This document shows, piece after piece, positions 1 through 7,215 of a stretch of DNA of 11,997 nt (positions are counted from its first letter, which is position 1; the number at the start of each line of letters is the position of its first letter). The notes under the pieces are model-generated. The model ran no database searches. It saw nothing but the letters and a program-made list of their open reading frames with translations, and was not told where the DNA came from. The DNA is from an uncultured Achromobacter sp. (lineage in GTDB: Bacteria; Pseudomonadota; Gammaproteobacteria; Burkholderiales; Burkholderiaceae_B). The DNA lies in NCBI GenBank assembly GCA_913775005.1, contig CAJYKY010000252.1, forward strand, positions 1 to 11,997, in the 5' to 3' direction. A program made the position numbers and the translations under genes.

Positions 1-25
1 GGGGGGCCCCCGCCGCCGGTTCACA

Positions 26-1360
26 TCAGTTCTCGCAAGTGCGGGGCGTGATGTTCTTTTCCTTGGCGTACTTGGCCGCGGCTTCCTTGACCATCGGATC
101 CAGAATGGTCTTGTCGGCCTGGTACCAGTCAGACACCACCTTGAACTTGGCGCCGTCCCATTGCACGATGCGCGCCCAGTCGTCACCCTTGTGGTTGCTG
201 CACGAGGTCTTCACCGGACGCATGATCTGGCCAAAGCCCAGCTTGTCCAGTTTTTCCTGCGTGAGGTTCAGGTTCTCGAAGCCCCAGCGCACCTGTTCCG
301 GCGTCAAGGCCTTGCCCTTGCCGAACTTTTCCTGCGCCGTGCGGATCGCTTCCACTTGCAGCATGGAAATCATCATGCCGCGCGTGTGGGCGATGGTGCC
401 CAGCGTGTTCTTGGCTGTCTTGTCCGAACCCTGGCCCTTGTCGTAGACGAACTTCTTCAGGTCGTCATAGACCTTGTCGTGCTCGGCGCCGCTGTTGTGC
501 ACGGTGATCGCGTTGTAGCCCTTGGCGACATCGCCCAGGTCTTTCACGTCGCCTTCCGAGCCGGCCCACCAGATCGCGTACATCTTGTCTCGCGGATAGC
601 CGCTGGCCTGCGCCTCACGGATGGCGGTGGGCGTCATGATGCCGGCGCTCCACAGCAGCACGTAGTTCGGGCGTGCCTGGCGGATCTGCAACCACGTGGA
701 CTTTTGTTCCACACCCGGCGCCGTCACCGGATACAGCACCAGCTCGAAGCCTTCCTTGGCCGCGCGCTTTTGCAAGAGCGGGATCGGTTCCTTGCCGTAC
801 GGCGAGTCGTGATAGACGAGCGCAATCTTCTTGCCCTTGAGCTTGTCCATCCCGCCTTCTTTCTTGGCGATGTCCTGGATCATCACGTCGGCGGCGGTCC
901 AGTACGTGCCCAGCAGCGGGAAGTTCCACTCGAACACGCTGCCATCCACCGATTGCGACAGGCCGTAGCCCATCGTTTCGACGGGCACCTTGTCGACCAT
1001 GGCCTTGTCGCTGACGGCGAAGGTGATGCCGGTGGATTGCGTGTCAAAGCCCGACGCGCCGGTGCCCTTGCCCTTCAGGCGCTCGTAGCATTCCACGCCG
1101 CGGTCGGTGGCGTAGGCGGTTTCGCATTCTTCGTACGTGATCTTGACGCCGTTGACGCCGCCGTCACGTTCGTTGACGAGCTTCAGGTAGTCCAGCTTGC
1201 CATCGGCCCAGGGAATGCCCAGCGGCGCGAACGACCCGGTGCGATACACCAGCAACGGAACGAACTGCTCTTCGGCCGCCATTGCCGGCGTGGCCACGGC
1301 GCCAACGGCGCCGGCTGCGGCCACCAGGGCTGCCGCCAACTTCAGGTTAAGACGCTTCAT
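26..1360 (-). CDS. Periplasmic substrate-binding protein of a branched-chain amino acid (HAAT)-type ABC transporter
   Basis: Captures the ligand in the periplasm and hands it to the LivH/LivM-like permeases encoded upstream. The first 28 residues form a classic signal peptide: a Lys/Arg-containing start, an Ala/Leu/Val-rich core, and an AMA cleavage motif at 26-28. The remainder reads as a type-1 periplasmic-binding fold (Peripla_BP_6/LivK-like). At about 444 aa it is longer than classical LivJ/LivK (about 370). The mature chain has exactly four cysteines (about 79, 91, 387, 442), so one or two disulfides are plausible. Start choice: AGGAGG at 1370-1375 is 9 nt from the ATG at 1360 but only 3 nt from an in-frame ATG at 1366; the inner ATG also gives the cleaner signal peptide (MKRLNL...). 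It is the last operon gene visible here. The ligand is unknown; the ligase in the operon argues for a carboxylic acid rather than an amino acid. Confidence 0.9.
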   Translation of the reverse strand: MKRLNLKLAAALVAAAGAVGAVATPAMAAEEQFVPLLVYRTGSFAPLGIPWADGKLDYLKLVNERDGGVNGVKITYEECETAYATDRGVECYERLKGKGTGASGFDTQSTGITFAVSDKAMVDKVPVETMGYGLSQSVDGSVFEWNFPLLGTYWTAADVMIQDIAKKEGGMDKLKGKKIALVYHDSPYGKEPIPLLQKRAAKEGFELVLYPVTAPGVEQKSTWLQIRQARPNYVLLWSAGIMTPTAIREAQASGYPRDKMYAIWWAGSEGDVKDLGDVAKGYNAITVHNSGAEHDKVYDDLKKFVYDKGQGSDKTAKNTLGTIAHTRGMMISMLQVEAIRTAQEKFGKGKALTPEQVRWGFENLNLTQEKLDKLGFGQIMRPVKTSCSNHKGDDWARIVQWDGAKFKVVSDWYQADKTILDPMVKEAAAKYAKEKNITPRTCEN

Positions 1361-1369
1361 CTCCATTTA

Positions 1370-1375
1370 CCTCCT
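1370..1375 (-). promoter_or_regulatory. Shine-Dalgarno site that decides the binding-protein start
   Basis: The minus strand reads AGGAGG followed by TAAATGGAGATG. Spacing to the first ATG (1366) is 3 nt, too short for efficient initiation. Spacing to the second ATG (1360) is 9 nt, within the usual range. The strong match suggests high translation of the binding protein, which is normally needed in excess over its permease. Confidence 0.7.
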
Positions 1376-1406
1376 GCGTGGTGTTTGGGGCAGTAAACCC
1401 TGGGAC

Positions 1407-1470
1407 ACCGGGATTGGCCCGGTCTTGAGCCGGGTATTCAGGATGTGGATCGCGGCGCTTTTGCCGCCGC
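1407..1470 (-). other. Structured intergenic segment between livM and the binding-protein gene
   Basis: The 154-nt gap (1361-1514) holds several inverted repeats. ACCGGG (1407-1412) can pair with CCCGGT (1418-1423), while CCCGG (1418-1422) can instead pair with CCGGG (1430-1434); these two hairpins are mutually exclusive. A separate hairpin has arms GCGGCG (1452-1457) and CGCCGC (1465-1470) with a 7-nt loop. None is followed by a U-run on the minus strand, so they are not classical intrinsic terminators. A role in mRNA processing or stability, giving more binding protein than permease, is inference from similar gaps in other ABC transporter operons. Confidence 0.4.
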
Positions 1471-1478
1471 AGTCCGCA

Positions 1479-1497
1479 GAAATCAATGCGAAATCAA
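1479..1497. repeat. Short direct repeat GAAATCAA, 11-bp period
   Basis: GAAATCAA occurs at 1479-1486 and again at 1490-1497, separated by TGC. The 11-bp period places both copies on nearly the same face of the helix, as for a regulator binding direct half-sites. It lies just downstream of the livM stop codon and upstream of the binding-protein gene. It is short and could be chance; no function is assigned. Confidence 0.3.
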
Positions 1498-1514
1498 ATT
1501 GCGACATCCACCCT

Positions 1515-2579
1515 CTAGTGGGGGAAGGGCCAGATGCGGAGTTTTTCTTTACCGATGCTCCACAAACGCGCCAGCCCATGTGGTTCCGCAATCAGGAAGA
1601 ACACGATCAGCGCGCCGAACACCATGTGTTCGATGTGCGCGGCCGTGTCTACCGACAACGGAATGCCCAGCGCATGCGGAATGTTCGACAGCGCCACCGG
1701 CACCAGCACGATGAACGCCGCGCCGAAGAAGCTGCCGATAATCGACCCCAGCCCGCCGATGATCACCATGAACAGCAGCTGGAACGAACGCGTCAGGTCA
1801 AACGCCAGCGGCTCCCACGAACCCAGGTGGATATAGCCCCACAACGCGCCCGCCACGCCCACGATGAAGGAACTCACCGCAAACGCCGTCAGCTTGGCGT
1901 ACATGGGCCGGATGCCGATGACGGACGCGGCCACATCCATGTCGCGAATGGCCATCCATTGGCGGCCGATGGCGCCGCGCACGAGGTTCTTGGCCAGCAG
2001 GCTGAAGATCACCACCAGGATCAGCACGAACAAATACTTTTCCAGCGCGCTTTGCACCGGCAGGCCGAAGGCCGTCAGCGGCGGCACCGACACGTTGCCC
2101 GACGACGAATAGTTGGTGAAGAACGGAATGCGCAGGAACGCCCAGTCCACAAAGAACTGCGCCGCCAGCGTCGCCACGGCCAGGTACAGGCCACGGATGC
2201 GCAAGCTGGGAATGCCGAAGATCACGCCCACCAGCGTGGCAAAGCAGCCGCCCAGCAGGATCTGGATGATGAGGGGCATGCCCGGAAAGCGCACGCCGAA
2301 GTTCCAGGCGGCATACGCGCCCACCGCCATGAAGGCGCCCGTGCCCAGCGAGATCTGGCCGCAATAACCCACCAGAATATTCAGGCCCACCGCCGCCAGC
2401 GACAGGATCAGGAACGGAATCAGAATGGCGCGCAAGAGGTAGTCGGACGACAGCGCCGGCACCGCAATGAACGCCACCGCCAGCAGCAGCCAGATGAAGA
2501 TGCGGTCCTGACGGATCGGGAATATCTGCTGGTCAGCCCGGTACGTGGTCTTGAACTGGCCGTTTTCGCGATAGAACAT
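1515..2579 (-). CDS. livM: LivM-like permease of the HAAT-family ABC transporter
   Basis: Inner-membrane permease subunit, 354 aa, presumed to pair with the LivH-like protein encoded immediately upstream. Features seen: a hydrophilic N-terminal segment of about 25 residues; multiple hydrophobic helices from residue 29 on; the LivM-type GYCGQISLGTGAF segment at 71-83; a cytoplasmic ATPase-coupling loop around 205-230 (GRQWMAIRDMDVAASVIGI); GGLGSIIGSFFGA at about 275-287; and a final helix ending near EPHGL (332-336), the family's usual PxGL end, followed by a basic tail. The ATG at 2579 is preceded by AGGA with 7-nt spacing. It starts 27 nt after the livH stop codon, so co-transcription is likely. 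The symbol follows family homology only; real substrate unknown. Confidence 0.9.
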   Translation of the reverse strand: MFYRENGQFKTTYRADQQIFPIRQDRIFIWLLLAVAFIAVPALSSDYLLRAILIPFLILSLAAVGLNILVGYCGQISLGTGAFMAVGAYAAWNFGVRFPGMPLIIQILLGGCFATLVGVIFGIPSLRIRGLYLAVATLAAQFFVDWAFLRIPFFTNYSSSGNVSVPPLTAFGLPVQSALEKYLFVLILVVIFSLLAKNLVRGAIGRQWMAIRDMDVAASVIGIRPMYAKLTAFAVSSFIVGVAGALWGYIHLGSWEPLAFDLTRSFQLLFMVIIGGLGSIIGSFFGAAFIVLVPVALSNIPHALGIPLSVDTAAHIEHMVFGALIVFFLIAEPHGLARLWSIGKEKLRIWPFPH

Positions 2580-2606
2580 GTTTTTATCCTAGAGGGCCGG
2601 TAGCCG

Positions 2607-3536
2607 TTACACGCGGTCGATGATCTTCTCGCCGAACAGCCCTTGCGGACGGAACAGCAGGAACACCAAGGCCAGCACATACGCGAACCAGATTTCGATA
2701 CCGCCGCCCACGAGCGACCCCAGATACACCTCGGACAGCTTTTCCCCCACGCCGATGATGAGCCCGCCTAGAATCGCGCCCGGCACCGACGTCAGGCCGC
2801 CCAGGATCACCACCGGCAAGGCACGCAGCGCGGCGGTGGACAGCGTGAACTGCACGCCGAATTTCGATCCCCAGATAATCCCGGCCACCAGCGCCACCAG
2901 CCCCGCCACGCACCACACGATCACCCAGATGCGGTTCAGCGGGATGCCGATGGATTGCGCGGCCTGGTGGTCATCCGCTACCGCGCGCAGCGCACGGCCG
3001 GTGGACGTGTATTGGAAGAACAGCGCCAGCGCGGCCACCAGCAGCGCCGCGATCACGGCGGCTGTCAGGTCTTCCAGGTTGATCAGCAACCCCCCTTCGA
3101 AGACCGTGTCCAGGATCATCATCGGATCCTTCGGCATGCCCACGTTGATGGAATACACCGAGCTGCCGAACGTGATCTGCCCCAGCCCGTCCAGGAAGTA
3201 GCTGATGCCCAACGTTGCCATCAGCAGCGTGGTGGCTTCCTGGTTGACGAGGTGGCGCAGCACGAAGCGTTCGATGGCCACGGCCAACAGGAACATCACC
3301 ATGGCGCTGACGATAAAGGCCAGCACGTTGGCCAGGATCATGTTGTCAAAGCCCAGCCAGCGCGGAATCCATTCCGAAAAGCGCGCCATCGACAGGGCGG
3401 CCACCAGCACCATCGCACCCTGCGCGAAGTTGAAGACGCCCGACGCCTTGAAGATCAATACGAAGCCCAGGCCGATCAGCGCATACATCATGCCGCTCAT
3501 CAGGCCGCCAAATAAGGTCTCTAGAAAAAATCCCAT
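2607..3536 (-). CDS. livH: LivH-like permease of the HAAT-family ABC transporter
   Basis: Inner-membrane permease, 309 aa, the usual LivH length. It shows the LivH N-terminal pattern (GMMYALIGLGFVLIFKASG at about 15-33), the FNFAQG motif at 35-40, a coupling loop STGRALRAVADDHQAAQSIG at about 178-197 that should dock on the ATPase, GGLTSVPGAILGGL at 246-259, and the family's ending FRPQGLFG at 295-302. It begins 11 nt after the livG stop codon; an AAGG in the weak ribosome site overlaps that stop, so translation is probably coupled. With the LivM-like protein it should form the heterodimeric translocation channel. Ligand unknown. Confidence 0.92.
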   Translation of the reverse strand: MGFFLETLFGGLMSGMMYALIGLGFVLIFKASGVFNFAQGAMVLVAALSMARFSEWIPRWLGFDNMILANVLAFIVSAMVMFLLAVAIERFVLRHLVNQEATTLLMATLGISYFLDGLGQITFGSSVYSINVGMPKDPMMILDTVFEGGLLINLEDLTAAVIAALLVAALALFFQYTSTGRALRAVADDHQAAQSIGIPLNRIWVIVWCVAGLVALVAGIIWGSKFGVQFTLSTAALRALPVVILGGLTSVPGAILGGLIIGVGEKLSEVYLGSLVGGGIEIWFAYVLALVFLLFRPQGLFGEKIIDRV

Positions 3537-3547
3537 GTCTGTCCGCC

Positions 3548-4345
3548 TTAGTGCGACACGCCGAGGTAGGCGCGGATGACGTCTTCGTTGGCGCGGACTT
3601 CGTCCGGCTTGCCGTCGCCGATCTTCTTGCCGTAGTCCAGCACCACCACGCGGTCAGAGATATCCATGACCACGCCCATGTCGTGCTCGATCAGCACGAT
3701 GGTGGTGCCGAATTCGTCATTCACATCCAGGATGAAGCGGCTCATGTCCTGCTTCTCTTCGATATTCATGCCCGCCATGGGCTCGTCCAAGAGCAGCAGG
3801 CGCGGTTCCATCGCCAGCGCGCGGCCCAGGTCCACGCGCTTTTGCAGGCCGTAGGGCAAGCGTCCTACCGGCGTCTTGCGGTGCGCCTGGATTTCCAGGA
3901 AGTCGACGATGTTCTCGACGAATTCGCGGTGCTGCGTTTCTTCGCGTTCGGCCGGCCCCAGGCGGAACGCCTGCGACAAGAGTCCGCATTTCATGCGCAG
4001 GTTGCGGCCGGTCATGATGTTGTCCAGCACGCTCATGCCCTTGAACAGCGCCAGGTTCTGGAACGTGCGCGCAATGCCCATTTCGGCGGCGCGGCGCGGG
4101 TTCATCTTCGAGAAGCGCTCGCCCCGGAACGCGATGCCGCCTTGCTGCGGCGTGTAGACGCCGTTGATGACGTTGAGCATCGAGCTCTTGCCGGCGCCGT
4201 TGGGGCCGATGATGGCGCGGATTTCGTGTTCGCGCACGTTGAAGGAAATGTCTGTCAGCGCCTTCACGCCGCCAAAGGACAAGGAGATGTTCTGCATGTC
4301 CAGCATGACGTCGCCGATACGCTGGTCGCGGTCGTTGTTGCTCAT
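3548..4345 (-). CDS. livG: LivG-like ATP-binding subunit of the HAAT-family ABC transporter
   Basis: Cytoplasmic ATPase that powers the transporter, 265 aa. Complete nucleotide-binding motifs are visible: Walker A GPNGAGKSS at 47-55, Q-loop in TFQN at 94-97, LivG-style signature LPYGLQKR at 163-170, Walker B LLLLDEP at 183-189, and the H-loop histidine at 221 in IEHDM. The C-terminal DYGKKIGDGKPDEV and AYLG blocks are typical of LivG. An N-terminal hydrophilic extension of about 14 residues precedes the domain. It starts 5 nt after the ligase stop codon, indicating translational coupling, which ties the ligase to the transporter. Its LivF partner would be off the left edge. Confidence 0.92.
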   Translation of the reverse strand: MSNNDRDQRIGDVMLDMQNISLSFGGVKALTDISFNVREHEIRAIIGPNGAGKSSMLNVINGVYTPQQGGIAFRGERFSKMNPRRAAEMGIARTFQNLALFKGMSVLDNIMTGRNLRMKCGLLSQAFRLGPAEREETQHREFVENIVDFLEIQAHRKTPVGRLPYGLQKRVDLGRALAMEPRLLLLDEPMAGMNIEEKQDMSRFILDVNDEFGTTIVLIEHDMGVVMDISDRVVVLDYGKKIGDGKPDEVRANEDVIRAYLGVSH

Positions 4346-4350
4346 GATCT

Positions 4351-6327
4351 CTACGCGGCTCGGGCTGTGATGGCGGGGAAGGTCTTGACGGGGCGGATCG
4401 TCAGATCGGCGGAGATCTTGCCGATGCGTCCGTCTTCGAACTTGACTTCGGTTTCGATGAACTGCGACGCCTTGCGCGCGAACAGCGCGTCGATTAGCAC
4501 GCCGTACTTCTGCGCGATGAAGGCGCGGCGCACCTTGCGCGTGCGGGTCAGTTCGTCGTCATCCGGATCCAGCTCTTTGTGCAGGATCAAGAAGCGGCTG
4601 ATTTGCGATGCGCACAGCTTGGGGTCGGTGGCCAGGTCGGCGTTTACCTGTTCCACGCATTCCGCGATCAGCTGGTAGACCTCTTCCTTGGACGCCAGAT
4701 CGGTGTAGCCCGCGTAGGGCAGGCCCCGGCGTTCGGCCCAGTTGCCCACGGCTTCCAGATCAATGTTGATGAAGGCGCAGACGTCGTCGCGGTCGGCGCC
4801 GAAGGCCACGGCTTCCTTGATGTGCTGGAAGAACTTGAGCTTGTTCTCGATGTACTTGGGCGCAAACAGGCTGCCATTGGCCAGCTTGCCGACGTCTTTG
4901 GCGCGGTCGATGATCTTTAACTGGCCGTCGGTGTCGAGGTAGCCCGCATCGCCCGTGTGGAACCAGCCGTCGGCGCTGCGCGCTTCGGCGGTGGCGGCGG
5001 GGTTGCGGTAATACTCCTTGAACAGGCCGGGGCTTTTCACCAGGATCTCGCCGTTGTCCGCCACGCGGATTTCAACGCCTGCGACGGGCGGGCCCACGGT
5101 GTCGTCACGGACCTGGCCGTCGGGCTGCACGCAGACGAACACCGAGGTTTCCGTCGAGCCGTACAGCTGCTTCAGGTTGATGCCGATAGACCGGTAGAAC
5201 ACGAACAGGTCCGGCCCGATGGCTTCGCCTGCCGTATAGGCCACGCGCACGCGGCTCATGCCCAGCGCATTACGCAAGGGGCCGTAGATCAGCGCATTGC
5301 CCAGCGCGTAGCGCAGGCGGTCCCAGGCGTTGACGGATTCGCCGTCCAGAATCTTTGTGCCCACGCGGCGCGCGAGCTTCATGCAGGCGCCGAACAGCTT
5401 GCGCTTGAGGTAACCCGCGTCTTCCATGCGGATCATCACGTGCGTCAGCAACCCTTCCAGCACGCGCGGCGGCGCGAAGTAATAGGTGGGGCCGATGTCG
5501 CGCATGTCGATCGACACGGTGTCGGGCGACTCGGGATGGTTCACGGTAAAGCCAGTCACCAGCAGCTGCGTATACGAGAACATGTTCTGGCCGATCCACG
5601 CGGGCGGTAGATAGGCCAGCACGTCTTCCTGGTCGGTCAGCTTTTCCATGTCAGACACGGCGCGGGCACGGTCGATCAGCGCATGGTGCGTGAGCACGAC
5701 GCCCTTCGGCTTGCCGGTGGTGCCTGACGTATAGAACATTGCAGCCGGGTCTTGCGGCTGCACGGCGGCGATGGCGTTGTCCAGATGGTCGGGATGCTGC
5801 GCGGCATATTCCTGGCCCATCGCTTCGAGCTTTTCATACGACAGCAGCATCGCATCGGAATAATGGCGCAGCCCGCGCGGGTCATCGAACACGACGGCTT
5901 TCAGCGCGGGGCATTGCTCGCGCACTTCCAGCATCTTGTCGACCTGTTCCTGGTCTTCAACGACGGCCACGCTGATCTCGGCATCTTGCAGCACGTAGAC
6001 CATTTCCTGCGCGACCGCGTCTTGATACAGCGGCACGGGGATGGCGCCCAGCGACTGCGCAGCCATCATGGCCATGTACAGGCGCGGGCGGTTTTCGCCG
6101 ATGACGGCCACGTGCATGCCAGGCCGGATGCCCAGCGACGCGAGCCCGTTCGCCACGTGGCGCACATGCTCGGCAACCTCGGACCACGTCAGGGTCTGCC
6201 AGATCCCCAGGTCTTTCTCTCGAATCGCGGGCCGCGACCCACGAACCTTGGCATGCGCGAACAGCAGCGCTGGAAAGGTGTCCAGCGCGGCCGGCACCTG
6301 TGCAGATGCGGGCGATGAATGTGCCAC
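4351..6327 (-). CDS. AMP-forming long-chain acyl-CoA synthetase (FAA1/COG1022 type)
   Basis: Predicted to activate a carboxylic acid with ATP and CoA to its CoA thioester via an acyl-adenylate in the cytoplasm. With the GTG start at 6327 it is 658 aa. Adenylate-forming motifs in order: P-loop YTSGTTGKPKG (199-209), YGSTET (389-394), WFHTGD (455-460), DRAKDVGKL (474-482), and the C-terminal LTRTRKVRR (593-601), whose Lys598 is the likely adenylation lysine. The AGYLKRKLFGACMKLARRVG-like segment after 300 is typical of COG1022 enzymes. Start: GGAGGAG (6333-6339) lies 5 nt before this GTG. The frame stays open to an ATG at 6471, but that 48-residue extension is low-complexity, unlike the family, and covers the divergent promoter region. 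First gene of the transporter operon. Substrate not determinable; medium/long-chain fatty or aromatic acids are candidates. Confidence 0.9.
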   Translation of the reverse strand: MAHSSPASAQVPAALDTFPALLFAHAKVRGSRPAIREKDLGIWQTLTWSEVAEHVRHVANGLASLGIRPGMHVAVIGENRPRLYMAMMAAQSLGAIPVPLYQDAVAQEMVYVLQDAEISVAVVEDQEQVDKMLEVREQCPALKAVVFDDPRGLRHYSDAMLLSYEKLEAMGQEYAAQHPDHLDNAIAAVQPQDPAAMFYTSGTTGKPKGVVLTHHALIDRARAVSDMEKLTDQEDVLAYLPPAWIGQNMFSYTQLLVTGFTVNHPESPDTVSIDMRDIGPTYYFAPPRVLEGLLTHVMIRMEDAGYLKRKLFGACMKLARRVGTKILDGESVNAWDRLRYALGNALIYGPLRNALGMSRVRVAYTAGEAIGPDLFVFYRSIGINLKQLYGSTETSVFVCVQPDGQVRDDTVGPPVAGVEIRVADNGEILVKSPGLFKEYYRNPAATAEARSADGWFHTGDAGYLDTDGQLKIIDRAKDVGKLANGSLFAPKYIENKLKFFQHIKEAVAFGADRDDVCAFINIDLEAVGNWAERRGLPYAGYTDLASKEEVYQLIAECVEQVNADLATDPKLCASQISRFLILHKELDPDDDELTRTRKVRRAFIAQKYGVLIDALFARKASQFIETEVKFEDGRIGKISADLTIRPVKTFPAITARAA

Positions 6328-6332
6328 GTTGT

Positions 6333-6339
6333 CTCCTCC
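6333..6339 (-). promoter_or_regulatory. Shine-Dalgarno site supporting the GTG start of the acyl-CoA synthetase
   Basis: The minus strand reads GGAGGAG, then ACAAC, then GTG GCA CAT. This is a strong match to the anti-Shine-Dalgarno sequence at 5-nt spacing. No comparable site precedes the ATG at 6471, so the shorter 658-aa protein is preferred. Confidence 0.75.
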
Positions 6340-6389
6340 GGTTTGGGCGCGCGGCGCCGGACCGCATTGCGGGGGTGGCGAGGACGGGC

Positions 6390-6456
6390 TTGACCAGTTG
6401 GTTTTAGATTTACGGCAGGAGTTAAGGTATAAGGTTGGGTTGCTACCAACTGTCAC
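6390..6456. promoter_or_regulatory. Divergent promoter/operator region between the ligase operon and the Crp/Fnr-type gene
   Basis: The 165-bp gap 6328-6492 must carry both divergent promoters. An inverted repeat GTTGG (6434-6438) N7 CCAAC (6446-6450) is the clearest operator candidate. A further AGTTGGT at 6396-6402 is the exact reverse complement of ACCAACT at 6445-6451. For the minus-strand operon, GTGACA (forward 6451-6456) and TATACC (forward 6426-6431) could be -35 and -10 with a 19-bp spacer that the inverted repeat fills. For the plus strand, TATAAG at 6428-6433 is a possible -10 with a weak -35 near 6405. Promoter elements are guesses; the inverted repeats are directly visible. Confidence 0.4.
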
Positions 6457-6492
6457 CATCGCGACATTCAAGGAACTTTTAGGGTATTCCCG

Positions 6493-7200
6493 ATGCAGCT
6501 ATCCGACTCCCTGCAACTTGCCGCGGCCTGGTTTCGCGTGCTTAACGCCGAGCAGCAAGCGCGCGTTGAGCGGGACCTGTCCGTGCAGCAAGTCGTTGCC
6601 GGATCGATCATAGAGCGCAAAGGGGAACTCGCCCAGGCTTGGATTGGCGTATTGGCAGGCTTGGTGAAAGTGTCGGTCGGCAATGCCGAAGGCAAGGTGG
6701 CATCGCTGACGGGTGTGCCTGCCGGCGGATGGATCGGCGAAGGCTCGCTGCTCAAGCGTGAAGTCCGCAAGTACGACATCGTGGCGCTGCGCGACTCCGT
6801 CGTGGCGCGGTTGTCAGCCCCCACGTTCGATTGGCTGCTGGACAACAGCATCCCGTTCAACCGCTATCTGCTCCATCAACTGAATGAGCGCGTGGCGCAA
6901 TTCATCGGCAAGGCGGAGTACGACCGTCTGCTGGATCCCGATGCGCGCGTGGCCCGCTGCCTGGCTGAACTCTTCAACCCTTTGCTATATCCCGGCATGG
7001 GCATGCGGCTGACGATCACGCAGGAAGAGGTCGGCTATCTGGCCCGCGTGTCGCGTCAGCGTGCCAATCAGGCGCTGCGCAAGCTGGAAGAGGCGGGCTT
7101 GCTCAATGTGGAATACGGCGCGGTGCGCGTGCTGGACCTGGACGGCTTGAAACAATACGGGTCGGACCGGCGCACGGTGCCAGGCGAGCAGGCGGCGTAA
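6493..7200 (+). CDS. Crp/Fnr-family transcriptional regulator, divergent from the ligase-transporter operon
   Basis: 235 aa, the usual family size. An N-terminal cyclic-nucleotide-binding-like beta-barrel (about 20-115) is followed by a long dimerization helix (about 115-145) and a winged helix-turn-helix (about 172-215, with VSRQRANQALRKLEEAGLL at 186-204). It has only one cysteine (156), so there is no FNR-type [4Fe-4S] cluster. The cAMP phosphate-binding RSA segment is replaced by KREVRKYD (88-95), so cAMP is unlikely to be the effector. In the recognition helix, CRP's E181 and R185 correspond to Gln189 and Gln193. ATG at 6493 with AGGG 8 nt upstream. Divergent placement suggests that it controls the ligase operon; its effector might be the ligand or its CoA ester (inference). 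Confidence 0.87.
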   Translation: MQLSDSLQLAAAWFRVLNAEQQARVERDLSVQQVVAGSIIERKGELAQAWIGVLAGLVKVSVGNAEGKVASLTGVPAGGWIGEGSLLKREVRKYDIVALRDSVVARLSAPTFDWLLDNSIPFNRYLLHQLNERVAQFIGKAEYDRLLDPDARVARCLAELFNPLLYPGMGMRLTITQEEVGYLARVSRQRANQALRKLEEAGLLNVEYGAVRVLDLDGLKQYGSDRRTVPGEQAA

Positions 7201-7215
7201 GAAAAAAATTCCCTG

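Noticed and set aside
1..20. G/C palindrome GGGGGGCCCC as a terminator
   Set aside because: Only the window edge is visible, with no loop or T-run; it cannot be judged.
161..1396. 411-aa open frame on the plus strand
   Set aside because: Antisense to the binding-protein gene, which has clear signal peptide and family features on the other strand.
1197..2603. 468-aa open frame on the plus strand
   Set aside because: Antisense to livM and the start of the binding-protein gene; Arg/His/Gln-rich with no domain, a GC-bias shadow.
1515..4345. Idea that the two transporter blocks are a recent duplication
   Set aside because: Subunits differ in length, motifs and architecture (separate LivM and LivG versus fusion), so they are distant paralogues.
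3551..4678. 375-aa open frame on the plus strand
   Set aside because: Antisense to livG and the 3' end of the ligase, both with intact motifs; no ribosome site or domain.
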